Assembly (NCBI RefSeq): GCF_002575655.3
Contig: NC_053038.3
Coordinates: forward strand, 146,894,885-146,958,884
From: Aegilops tauschii subsp. strangulata
Lineage: Eukaryota > Streptophyta > Magnoliopsida > Poales > Poaceae
DNA: 64,000 nucleotides
Direction of reading: 5' to 3'
Every line of letters begins with the position of its first letter. Within the stretch, counting starts at the first letter, position 1. This document shows, one piece after another, positions 25,401 to 36,644 of this stretch. The notes below the pieces were generated by a model, which saw only the letters and a program-made list of their open reading frames with translations, was not told the origin of the DNA and did no database searches. A program made the position numbers and the translations under genes.

Positions 25401-26560
25401 TCAAGATAAGTGTGAGTACCGCGGATGGCCCTCTCGTTGGATGACGAGGGAGGATCCACGGTGGAGTATTGAGTTGGTGATTAGTGGACTCGTGTGCGAA
25501 AACTATTTCACGAGTGGTGTATCGTAGGATAGCTTAGCCAAGAGTCAAAGCTGGCTTGCTGCAATAACCCCACTACCTTCTTAAGAATGAACATGTATAG
25601 TAGGATCTGTGTAAGACTTGCTGAGTACCTTTGTACTCATGTTGCTTTAATTCCTGTTTTCAGACGACAACACCGCCCCTTCTGACGGGTTCTACGTAGA
25701 ACTCGACGACGACGAGTGACTTGCCACCCAGGTGGTGATCTAGGCTTGTGAAGGGCCTATGTAGATAGACAGGCTTCGTCAAGCCTTCTTTCTTCTAGTG
25801 TCTGTACCCAGACAGTTTGCTTCCGCATGTGCTTGTATGATTGTATGACTTGAGTGTTGGGTCATGCGACCCCTATCTGTATGAACAAGTTATGTAAGGC
25901 TCTCCGGAGCCCCTTAAATAAAGTACTTGAGTTGTAGAGTTTTGTTGTGATGCCATGTTGTATTCGCGCATATCGAGCATATTGTGTGTATGTTTGAAAT
26001 GCTTGGTATGTGTGGGATCCGACAATCTAGTTGTCTATCTTTAGCAGCCTCTCTTATGGGGAAATGTAGTCTGGTGCCTCCTTGAGCCATAGTAGTCCGC
26101 TACAGCCCGGTTCACCGGAGTCCTGCTAGCCCAGCACTACTGCTCTGGACACTTGACTGGCCGGCATGTGAGTCATATCGTTCCTGTGTCTGTCCCTTCG
26201 GGGAAATGCCACACGGTGACTTCCGGAGTCCTGCCTAGCCTGCTACAGCCCGGGTTCCCGGAGTCCTGTTAGCCCAGTGCTTCAGCCCGGATTCACACGC
26301 TGCTGACCGACATGTTCGATGTTGATTCATGTATGCCTGTCCCCATACGTTAGTGCCGCTTTGGGTTCACGACTAGCCATGTCGGCCCGGGTTCTCTGTC
26401 ATATGGATGCTAGCGACATTGTCATATACGTGAGCCAAAAGGCGCAAACGGTCCCGGGCCATGGTAAGGCGACACCCGTGGGAGTACCGTGCGTGAGGCC
26501 GCAATGTGATATGAGGTGTTACAGGCTAGATCGGTGTGACTTGGAATCGGGGTCCTGACA
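22498..26560 (+). repeat. Element E 5' LTR
   Basis: Starts tgtcacatcctagc and ends ggggtcctgaca. It holds a GC-rich block (about 22950-23850), an AATAAA poly(A) signal candidate at 25917-25922, and the donor/hairpin unit at 25611-25638. Reading frames inside are present in both LTRs and look like composition shadows. Confidence 0.95.
25611..25638 (+). promoter_or_regulatory. Donor-like GTAAG and GAGTAC hairpin in E 5' LTR
   Basis: GTAAGACTTGCT at 25611 resembles a plant 5' splice site and runs into a perfect hairpin: gagtac (25623-25628), loop cttt, gtactc (25633-25638). The same arrangement is in both D LTRs (minus strand), and the hairpin is in F. A pyrimidine tract ending ttttcag follows at about 25663, but that would give a 53-nt intron, shorter than plants normally splice. 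Function is inferred. Confidence 0.45.
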
Positions 26561-26564
26561 GCGT

Positions 26565-26577
26565 TGGCATCAGAGCC
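26565..26577 (+). other. Primer binding site of element E
   Basis: TGGCATCAGAGCC, four bases inside the 5' LTR, differs by one base from the initiator tRNA-Met site of D. Confidence 0.85.
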
Positions 26578-26983
26578 GGACTGCCTATAGGTGCGATAAG
26601 CCAAACTGGTCGATGTCGAGTCTAGAAATGCTTTAGCTATATGTAGGGGAATTGATTGTGGGAGGGAACGTAAGGTGCTTTTACTCCTTTACCTCATGCC
26701 CTCTGATCTAAGTCATTCTCTTCTCATTCTACGTGGGTTAAGGACTAGGCTCTCTCCTCTCTATCAGGTTCACGTGTTACTAATCCGTAGTAACTTATAG
26801 GATTGTTGGTTCCATGCTTCGGTTCAGTTTCTACTACCCTAGTATGTTGTCGGTTGAACCAGAACCTTGACATGATGTTGTTGAGTGGTATTGCAAAACT
26901 GTTGCGAATGTCTCAAATCCTTTTTCGAGCATTTACAGCCGTTATGCTGTCCGAATTCTCCTAGTAATACTAATGCCTTGCAT

Positions 26984-26999
26984 CATTTCGTGCTTTCAG
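26984..26999 (+). promoter_or_regulatory. Splice-acceptor-like site directly before ORF0
   Basis: The sequence tcatttcgtgctttcag abuts the ORF0 ATG at 27000, with no base between AG and ATG. This is the composition of a plant 3' splice site. That it is used is inference. Confidence 0.4.
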
Positions 27000-27773
27000 A
27001 TGGCCACCCGTTCCCAGAACCAAGTGGTTCGTCTGACCCGGTGCATCGGCGTACCTGGTCACACGGCCATGTTGGTCCGAGTGATGGTTGAGACAGGCTA
27101 TCGTTGGTATCCCGAGTATACCGTCGAGGAGCAGTTCTGAGACTTTAACCAAAGTCAATATCTTTGCACCGTCAGGATTTATCCATCCTATCCCGGAGCC
27201 ACTGAACCCCTCCATTGCTCTTATGGACTTGGGGTTACTATCGAGATGTCTGTGCAGGACGCAGCTTACTCAATGATGACTATCATGCGAGCCAAAACTG
27301 CTTTGCTTCAGAACACCGACTACCGCTACATGCCAGCAGCACTCCCTGGGGCACAGGGGTACTATCAGGCTACTTACTGTGATTCTACCCATGAGGACTC
27401 ACTACTCCGCACCACCACTGAGATGCTTGAGGACAAGGACCGTGAGAATCGTGCCTTGCGAATGGAGCTCTTTAATGCTCGTGCTGATCACTGGGCCACT
27501 CTGACACGGTTTGCACCTGCCGTGCAAGCTGGGTTCATGGACATGAGGGACTTATACCCCGTGCGATCTGGTCTGCCAGAATGTATGGAATGGTGTGATG
27601 TAGGAGGCATCACCCCTCCTCGTGGACCCCGTCTGCCACCGTTTGTTGGACCAAGGCCACACCCGAGTCCCTATGGACCGCAGGCTCCACAGGACCGTCT
27701 GTTTCCGGATGATCATGTTCAGCTTCCAGGACATGGTGGTGACTTCTATGAGGATTACTACGGAGACGTCTGA
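27000..27773 (+). pseudogene. ORF0 of element E, unknown protein upstream of gag-pol
   Basis: 258 codons from the ATG at 27000 to the TGA at 27771-27773, with one in-frame TGA at 27138-27140 (codon 47). The frame is the same on both sides, so the ancestral protein had about 257 residues. It begins MATRSQNQVVRLTR. Residues about 35-100 carry an aromatic WYPEYTVEEQ segment, a strand-like LCTVRIYPSY segment and an alanine-containing helix VQDAAYSMMTIMRAK, an order loosely like a double-stranded-RNA-binding fold. Residues about 135-165 (EDKDRENRALRMELFNARAD) could form a coiled coil. The C-terminus is proline-rich and then acidic-aromatic (YEDYYGDV). It lies between the 5' LTR and gag-pol in another frame, so it is not an extension of gag. 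I do not recognise the family. The RNA-binding idea is weak inference. Confidence 0.65.
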
Positions 27774-28117
27774 GTTGGCAGTAGATCTACTAGTATTGTA
27801 ACAGTTGTAATCTCCACAGTCCTGCGTGTCTTGTGGAATACAACTTGGTGTGTATCACGTTCCGGAGGTGTAGAAAAATAATGTATAGGAGCTTGGAATG
27901 CCTCTGATGAGATGTATCGTCTTTCATCGTAGTTGTACCTTAGCCTGGGCTTGTACTAAACTATGTATGGCGTGTATGACCGTTGGTATATGTATGTTGC
28001 TATGTTACCATGTCATACTGATGGTCATCTCTGCATTCCGCGTTATCCATTACATTCCGCTTTTCCCTATCAAGATTTAGCCATCCTCGTCTAAATCGTT
28101 GCCTTGTTTCTCCTAGG
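27774..28117 (+). promoter_or_regulatory. Spacer between ORF0 and gag-pol, ending in an acceptor-like site
   Basis: 344 non-coding bases. The last part reads gccttgtttctcctag, then g, then the gag ATG at 28118, matching the arrangement before gag in D. A ribosome scanning from the 5' end would meet ORF0 first, so gag-pol expression would need splicing, reinitiation or internal entry; the acceptor-like site favours splicing. Confidence 0.45.
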
Positions 28118-31100
28118 ATGGTTAACACCCGCAACAACCCTGCTGTCCAGGCGCAGGATGAAGACAATGCAGCCAGGGCGGAGGATCTGCCCCAACCGCC
28201 TTCACTGGCCGAAGTTATGCTGGAGGCAGAAAGAAACAAGCGTGAGACTAACCGCTTGCTAGAGCGAATTGAGCAGAATACTGCACGTCACCAGAGGAAC
28301 GACCTGGTGTCCCTCAATGACTTTATCAAGTTGTACCCACCGAAGTTCAATCATTCCGTCGAGCCCCTTGATGCGGATGACTGGCTTCGCAGCATCACCC
28401 ATAAGCTATGTTCTGCCAACGTAGCCGAAGCTGATAAGGTTACCTACGCTGCCTATCACCTCGAAGGCCCTGCTAGCCTTTGGTGGGAGAACTTTGAGGC
28501 TATGCGCCCAGCTGGCCAAATCACTACTTGGGCTGAATTCAGTGAGGCTTTCCGTGAGCATCACATCCCGGAGGGTCTCATAGATCGCAAGCGCGAAGAA
28601 TTCTGCAACTTCACCCAAGGCAGACTGACCGTGGATGCATACAGCCGTGAGTTTGGAAATCTAGCACGTTATGCTCCTGAAGAGGTATCCACCGACGCCA
28701 AGAAGCAGGCAAGGTTCCGCAAGGGACTTAGCCCCGAGCTTCGCCGTGATCTCCGTCTGCATGAGTGTACCTCTTTCCAAAAGTTGGTCAATAAGGCCAT
28801 CAGTGCCGAGACAGGACAAACTGACTATGACGCTACACGCAAGCACTCTCGTGACTTTGGTTCCTCATCTGGCTCCGGATCCCAGAAGCGCCGGGTCTGG
28901 ATTCCAAATACTGCTCTACCACCCAGGTTCACTCCGAGGCCATCCTTCGAGGTGCCTCGCCCCAACCAGCAGCATGCACCGCCCAAAGTCTATGGTGGCC
29001 CCACTGCTAATGCTGCTCCACGCCCCAATATTGTTACATGCTTCAAGTGTGGAGAAACGGGTCACTATCAGCGCGAGTGCCCCCGAAACAACCTCAATCA
29101 ACCTGGACAGTCCGTTGGCCGTGGTAAGCCAGCAGGAAAGACTTACTACGCCAAGCCAGCCACCACAGCACGTGGCCATGTCAACTATGTTTCAGCTGAA
29201 GAAACTCATGAGGATCCCAACGTCGTCCTTGGTACGCTCCTTGTTAATTGCCATCCGGCAACTGTTCTTTTCGATACCGGAGCATCTCATTCATTTATCT
29301 CTGAGAGCTATGCTCGATTACACAACACCACATTCTGCGACATGCCCACTTCCATGGTAATCCAAACCCCTGGTTCTAAGTGGCAAACCTCTAAGATAAG
29401 CCATGGCAATGAAATTCTTGTTGACAGATTGGTCTTCCTTGCATCACTAATAGCTCTCAAGTCCTCGGACATAAACATCATCTTGGGTATGGACTGGATG
29501 TCAGCTCATTATGCTAAGATTGATTGCTCTACTAGAACTGTTCAACTCACCCATCCGTCGGGCAAGACAGTCAATGTTTTGACCCGAGTGTCTAAACGTC
29601 AGCTCTACTCATTAAATGCCAACCCTCTTCCAGACCTCGAAGATGTGCCGGTAGTCTGTGACTTTCCGGATGTCTTCCCTGAAGAATTGCCAGGTATTCC
29701 ACCTGACAGAGATGTTGAGTTCGTGATAGACCTCGTTCCAGGAACCGTCCCAATCTCTAGAAGACCCTATAAGATGGCACCCCTAGAGCTAGCCGAGCTT
29801 AAGAAACAACTCGATGAGTCCTTGAAAAAGGGTTTCATCCGTCCTAGTTCTTCTCCGTGGGCTTGCCCCGTCCTCTTCGTCAAGAAGAAGGATGGTACGG
29901 ATCGGATGGTTGTAGATTACCGACCCCTCAACCTAGTCACAATCAAGAACAAGTATCCGCTTCCCAGGATCAACGACCTGTATGATCAGCTCGCTGGATC
30001 CTCAGTCTTCTCTAAGATGGATTTGAGGTTGGGCTACCATCAAATCAAAATCAAGAACGGGGACATTCCTAAAACGGCCTTTGTTACTCGTTATGGCCAA
30101 TACGAGTATACAGTCATGTCCTTCGGGTTAACCAATGCTCCAGCCACTTTCTCTCGGTTAATGAACTCAATCTTCATGGAGTATTTGGATAAATTCGTCG
30201 TAGTATACCTCGATGATATACTCATCTACTCCAAGAACGAGGCAGAACATGCCGAGCATCTAAGGCTAGTACTAACGAAACTTCGAGAGCATCGCCTTTA
30301 TGCTAAATTCTCCAAGTGTGAATTCTGGTTGCCAGAAGTGACCTACCTAGGCCACGTGATCTCTGGTAAAGGTATTGCTGTCAATCCCGAGCGAGTTCAA
30401 GCCATCCTTGACTGGACTCCCCCTGAAACGGTTAAACAAGTTCGGAGTTTCCTTGGCTTAGCGAGCTACTGCCGTCGCTTCGTCGAGAATTTCTCCAAGG
30501 TTGCTAAACCTCTAACCGAACTCCTCAAGAAAGATAAGAAGTTCGAGTGGACCCCACAGTGCGAGTTCAGCTTTCAGGAACTGAAAAGACGCCTGACGTC
30601 TGCCCCCGTACTCGTACCACCAGATTTTTCTAAAGACTTTGTTATTTATTGCGACGCCTCACGACAAGGACTAGGTTGCATACTCATGCAAGACCGTCAT
30701 GTGATTGCCTACACTTCCCGACAGTTGCGTCCACATGAGGATAATTATCCCACACATGATCTAGAGCTTGCAGCCGTAGTCCATGCACTCAAAACATGGC
30801 GACATTACCTTCTCGGTAACCGTTGCGAGATTTTCACCGACCATCAGAGTCTGAAATACATTTTCACCCAACCGGATTTGAATCTCAGGCAAAGACGTTG
30901 GGTCGAGTTGATCTCAGACTACGACTTAGAAATAACTTACACCCCGGGCAAAGCCAACGTCATGGCTGATGCGCTAAGCCGTAAATCCTATTGTAACAAC
31001 TTGATGTTACAACAAAGCCAACCACTTCTCCACGAGGAATTCTGTAAGCTTAACCTTCACCTTGTTCCTCAAGGATTCCTATCTACCCTGGTGGCGAAAC

Positions 31101-32593
31101 CTACCCTTACGGATCAGATCATCCAAGCTCAGAAGGTAGATCCAGGGATCTCCCGTATTAAGAGAAACATCAAGAAAGGAGTTGCGGATTGTTTCTCCAT
31201 TGATGACCAAGGTGTTGTGTTCTTTGGAGACCGCCTAGTGGTTCCCAAGGTACGCAACCTGAGGTGATTGATCCTTAAGGAAGCTCATGAATCTCCTCTC
31301 ACCATTCATCCCGGTAGTACTAAAATGTATCAGGACCTACGCCAGAGGTTTTGGTGGACTAGGATGAAGAGAGAAATTGCTCAATACATTGCTAATTGCG
31401 ACGTCTGCCGTCGTGTTAAAGCAGAGCATCAACGGCCTGCTGGCACCCTTCAGCCTCTGGCTATTCCTGAATGGAAATGGGATAAAATCGGTATGGATTT
31501 CATTACCGGGTTCCCCAGGACCAAGAGAGGGAATAATGCTATCTTCGTTGTTGTCGATCGTCTTTCCAAAGTAGCCCACTTCCTACCTGTTCGTGAGAGT
31601 ATAACCGCTAGCCAGCTAGCAGACTTGTACATCTCCCGAATAGTGTCTCTTCATGGTGTTCCATTGGAAATTAACTCAGACCGCGGAAGTCTCTTCACCT
31701 CTCGATTTTGGGAAAGCTTCCAAAATGCAATGGGAACTCGTCTCTCTTTTAGCACCGCTTTTCACCCTCAATCAAGTGGTCAGGTAGAACGAGTTAATCA
31801 AATTCTGGAGGATATGCTCCGAGCTTCTGTCATCTCCTTCGGCATGGATTGGGAGAAATGCCTTCCATTCACCGAGTTCGCTTATAACAATAGTTACCAA
31901 GCTAGCTTGGGCAAAGCCCCTTTCGAGGTTCTCTATGGACGAAAATGTCGAACGCCTCTTAACTGGTCAGAAACCGGGGAAAGACAACTCTTTGGCCCGG
32001 ATATGATTCAGGAAGCAGAAGAGCAGGTTCGCATTATTCGTGAGAAATTGAAAACAGCCCAATCTCGCCAAAAGAGCCATTATGATCGCAAACATAAGGC
32101 TATGACTTTTGAGGTTGACGAGAAGGCTTACCTTCAGGTGACTCCTTTAAAGGGAACCCATCGATTCGGTATCAAAGGCAAATTGGCTCCTCGTTACATT
32201 GGACCCTTTCGCATTCTCGCCAAGCGAGGAGAAGTTGCCTACCAATTGGAACTACCTCCGCATCTTTCCAAGGTTCATGACGTCTTCCACGTTTCCCAAC
32301 TCAGGCGTTGCTTCTCGGATCCTATCCGTGGAGTGGACCATGAAACGCTTGATCTCCAAGATAATCTCACATACCGGGAGTATCCCGTTCGAATCCTTGA
32401 TCAAGCCGAGCGTACCACTCGACGCCAAAACATCAAGTTTCTCAAGGTTCAATGGTCACACCATTCCGAGAAAGAAGCTACTTGGGAAAGGGAGGATCGT
32501 CTTCGACTTGAGTACCCCACCTTCTTCCCAACGGATCCTAAATCTCGGGACGAGATTCTTTTGAGTGGGGGTGAGTTGTCACATCCTAGCTAG
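28118..32593 (+). CDS. Element E gag-pol polyprotein, one in-frame stop
   Basis: A 4476-bp frame encoding all proteins for retrotransposition. Gag occupies about residues 1-330, with the zinc knuckle C308-x2-C311-x4-H316-x4-C321. The aspartic protease has DTGAS with the catalytic Asp at 386. Reverse transcriptase has YLDD at 697-700, and RNase H has YCDAS with Asp 846. Integrase has the catalytic triad D1127, D1188 and E1224, the last two separated by 35 residues as in retroviral-type integrases. The C-terminus carries a chromodomain ([19 protein letters not shown]), which in chromoviruses reads histone marks and directs integration to heterochromatin. A single TGA at 31265-31267 (codon 1050) lies between RNase H and integrase; D has a glutamine codon there. 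The stop lies 17 bases inside the 3' LTR. Apart from the TGA no break was seen. Confidence 0.96.
32561..32576 (+). other. Polypurine tract of element E
   Basis: ttgagtgggggtgagt directly before the 3' LTR, the same core as in D. Confidence 0.78.
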
Positions 32594-35500
32594 TTCATGC
32601 ATTAGAGTGTTGCATCATGTCTACATTTCACAGAAACCTGAAATGGGGAATGCTAGAAACCCCCAGCACCCCCCTGGAACAACTAGGGTTTACTAAAATT
32701 CTTTTCAATGAACCTGAAATGCCCTCCATAAATGTTCACCATCTTTGGTCTTGGCTAAAACCTCTGCAAAAAATGGTTTCATATTTTTGGAGGCCATTTT
32801 GGATTTTTGCACAAGCCATAAGTATTTGCATTTGGGCATTTTAAATGCTATAAATATTTTTAAATGCCCAAATAATTTTGAAAGTATTTTTAGGCTGTTG
32901 GGAATAATCTCAAAGGTGCCTCAGAATATTTTCAGGATTTTTCCAAATGAAATAGTATTTTTACTATTTCAAAACACAGTACAGAAATAATCAAAAAGGA
33001 GAAAGAAAACAGAAAGCAGAAACTTACCTGGCAGCCCACCTGGCGGCCCAGCACTGTGCTGGCCCGCGCCAGTGAGCTGCTTGCTCTCGCCAGAGCAGGC
33101 AGACAGGTGACGCGGCGAGCGCGAGCTCGCCACCGCGCCAGCTGCTTGCCGACCTCGCCGCGGACGAGCTGGACGACCTTCCTCGACGCGCCCCGAGCCC
33201 CTGGACATCGTCACTCTCCCCCATCGCCTCTCCCTCGCCCTTTCCCCACCATGGCCGACGCCGCCGCAGACACCTCACCGGAGTAACCGTGGCCACCGTC
33301 GACCTCGCGCCATTCCACTGTGTCCTACAGCTCTGCCGTCGCCCACTCCTTCGAGCAAGCCGAGCCCCGAGCGCTCATTTGCCCCGAAGCTCCGCCACCG
33401 ACCTCGCCTTCGCCGCTCCCCGTCGGAGATCCCCTCCGCCGTCGCCACTGCTACAGCTCGTCTCCGACCCCGCCGCCTGCTCCGTCGCAACCGCCGTGAG
33501 CATGGCCACCTTCCCATCCTCCCCTCTCTCTCTCTCGAGCTCTGTAGCCACCGCACGAAGCTCACCCGAACGCGCCGCCGTACGAGCTCGTCGCCGACGA
33601 GGCTCCGGCCATCCAACGGCCACACCACCGTAGCCATTAGCTTCACCGCAACGCCAGGAACCCGTAGCGCCATCGCATGTCCCTCGCCGTGCTCTCTAGC
33701 TACGGTTTCAACCACGCCCGTACTCCGGCAGCCGCACGGCTCGTCGCCGGCGTCGATTCCGGCGACCCCGAGCTCCACTACCACCACCAGTCGACGCGGT
33801 TCGCCCCCAGCTACACGTAGGTGCTCTCCGCCGTCCTTTTGGTCGCCGGAGGAGCAAACCCGCACACCACCGCCGCGTCTGGACGTCGCCGGCGGCTAAA
33901 CGCCGGCGAGTCAGCGTGGTTTGACCACGGTTTGACCCCCCAGGGTCACTGACAAGTGGGGCCCGTCTGCTAATTAAATCTGGGTTAAAGTTAAAACTAA
34001 TCCTAATTAACTAATTACCTAACCGTGACACTGACACAGGGGACCCACCCGTCAGGTTTGACCTGGACGACCCCGCTGACCCGCTGACGTCACACTAACG
34101 TCAGGCTGACGCAATAAAACATTTACTGGAATTATTCTTATATTGGAAATTCCAGAAATTATCACAAACTTCAAAAAATCATAGAAAATAATCTATAGCT
34201 CAGAATGAAAAGATTTATATATGAAAAATGATCAGAAAAATCCATTCTATCCATCTGTACTGGTTTCATGCATGATTAAGCAAGTTAACCTACTGTTTTA
34301 TACAGAACAAGATAAGGCATTATTATGGGCCATTTATGAACTTGGAATTTGAATCTTTGATTCAAATTAGTCCAAACCTTTCTGGCCTTAGTTGCATTAG
34401 CCCAATACATCCATTTTGCCATGTCTCATGCATGCATCATATTGTTGCACTTGCTTGGTGTTGATTGTGCTTCGGTATGCTCATCGTGGTAGGTCCTGCC
34501 TCCGAGGATATTCACGGGTATCCAACTGAAGGGCAGTATCCCACCACCACTCTGTCAGGCAAGCAACCCATTGATCATTTCGATACAAACCCATCTTCTC
34601 GCTTCTGCTCTCGTTTACTGCATTAAGACAACGCGATTCAAACTGCTGTGTGTGTTGCGGTAGTTGAACCCACTTTCCTTTGCATGACCTGTCATTGCCA
34701 CAGTAACTAGATGAAACCCACTAGCATGTGTAGGAGTTGATTGAGCCATGTTGTGTTCCTACAATGCTATGCTTGCTACGCTTAGAGTTGTGTCAGGTCT
34801 GGCTCATCAGGGTGATGAACTAGAGTGAAAGTGCGTGTGTCGGTAATGAGAGTGAAGTGTGGAATACGATTTGGTAAAGGTATCGATGGGAGGCCATGTA
34901 AGAGTACATGGTGGGTTGTTTCATTGAGACCGTCCCTAAGAACTGAGATCTGTATGCGTGATTTAAGATTCAGCTACTACCACACATTGGGCCCGAAACC
35001 AATGGACCCCCTCGGCTTCTTGTTCACCCTTGTCCTCTGTCCAGGAGTTGCACGTAGTTTCTGGTGTTTGTAGTAAGCTAGAGGCCGTGGACAGCGCTGA
35101 CCAAGGGGTGGGCTGTGATGCGGTAGGCTCGTGGCACGGTGTACCGAGTCGCCCGTTTGGTGTCCGGGAACCCTGCACACATCGTTCTGGGCCGTATGTG
35201 GAAACCTCGGCCGGACTCCCTGCGGATGGAACCTGAATAGGCGATAAACCTGGACTAGAGACTCGAGTGTTTAGGTAGGCTGTGGCCGACACCCACGTTG
35301 GGCTTCCGCTTGAAGGTTGCCGAGTACACGTCGTGTAGCGACGATAAGTGGTGAGAGCGTGTGTGACGAAGTACACCCCTGCAGGGTATGAAACTATTCG
35401 AATAGCCGCGTCCGCGGTAAAGGACTACTTGGTCGCTTTTGCAGTTCATAGACAAGTAAATGGATACTACTAAAAGCCTCAAGATAAGTGTGAGTACCGC

Positions 35501-36639
35501 GGATGGCCCTCTCGTTGGATGACGAGGGAGGATCCACGGTGGAGTATTGAGTTGGTGATTAGTGGACTCGTGTGCGAAAACTATTTCACGAGTGGTGTAT
35601 CGTAGGATAGCTTAGCCAAGAGTCAAAGCTGGCTTGCTGCAATAACCCCACTACCTTCTTGAGAATGAACATGTATAGTAGGATCTGTTGTAAGACTTGC
35701 TGAGTACCTTTGTACTCATGTTGCTTTAATTCCTGTTTTCAGACGACAACACCGCCCCTTCTGACGGGTTCTACGTAGAACTCGACGACGACGAGTGACT
35801 TGCCACCCAGGTGGTGATCTAGGCTTGTGAAGGGCCTATGTAGATAGACAGGCTTCGTCAAGCCTTCTTTCTTCTAGTGTCTGTACCCAGACAGTTTGCT
35901 TCCGCATGTGCTTGTATGATTGTATGACTTGAGTGTTGGGTCATGCGACCCCTATCTGTATGAACAAGTTATGTAAGGCTCTCCGGAGCCCCTTAAATAA
36001 AGTACTTGAGTTGTAGAGTTTTGTTGTGATGCCATGTTGTATTCGCGCATATCGAGCATATTGTGTGTATGTTTGAAATGCTTGGTATGTGTGGGATCCG
36101 ACAATCTAGTTGTCTATCTTTAGCAGCCTCTCTTATGGGGAAATGTAGTCTGGTGCCTCCTTGAGCCATAGTAGTCCGCTACAGCCCGGTTCACCGGAGT
36201 CCTGCTAGCCCAGCACTACTGCTCTGGACACTTGACTGGCCGGCATGTGAGTCATATCGTTCCTGTGTCTGTCCCTTCAGGGAAATGTCACACGGTGACT
36301 TCCGGAGTCCTGCCTAGCCTGCTACAGCCCGGGTTCCCGGAGTCCTGTTAGCCCAGTGCTTCAGCCCGGATTCACACGCTGCTGACCGACATGTTCGATG
36401 TTGATTCATGTATGCCTGTCCCCATACGTTAGTGCCGCTTTGGGTTCACGACTAGCCATGTCGGCCCGGGTTCTCTGTCATATGGATGCTAGCGACATTG
36501 TCATATACGTGAGCCAAAAGGCGCAAACGGTCCCGGGCCATGGTAAGGCGACACCCGTGGGAGTACCGTGCGTGAGGCCGCAATGTGATATGAGGTGTTA
36601 CAGGCTAGATCGGTGTGACTTGGAATCGGGGTCCTGACA
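32577..36639 (+). repeat. Element E 3' LTR
   Basis: 4063 bp, the same length as the 5' LTR, with a handful of differences such as c/a near 32767. The hairpin gagtac-cttt-gtactc is at 35702-35717. The end of gag-pol overlaps its first 17 bases. Confidence 0.95.
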
Positions 36640-36644
36640 GTAGT
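36640..36644. repeat. Right target-site duplication of element E (gtagt)
   Basis: Exact match to 22493-22497. Confidence 0.93.

Larger units (their letters stand above)
22498..36639 (+). mobile_element. Element E: complete Tekay-type chromovirus with extra ORF0
   Basis: 14142 bp with two LTRs of equal length (4063 bp), primer site, an additional upstream reading frame (ORF0), gag-pol, purine tract and exact 5-bp target duplications. The LTR copies differ at only a few positions by eye, making this one of the youngest insertions here together with D. It is oriented opposite to D, only 652 bp away, and related to it in LTR ends and coding region. The chromodomain and long LTRs place it in the Tekay/Del lineage. 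Confidence 0.95.

Noticed and set aside
26565..26577. tRNA-like words at the LTR borders as tRNA genes
   Set aside because: They are short primer binding sites complementary to tRNA 3' ends and lack A and B boxes or a cloverleaf.
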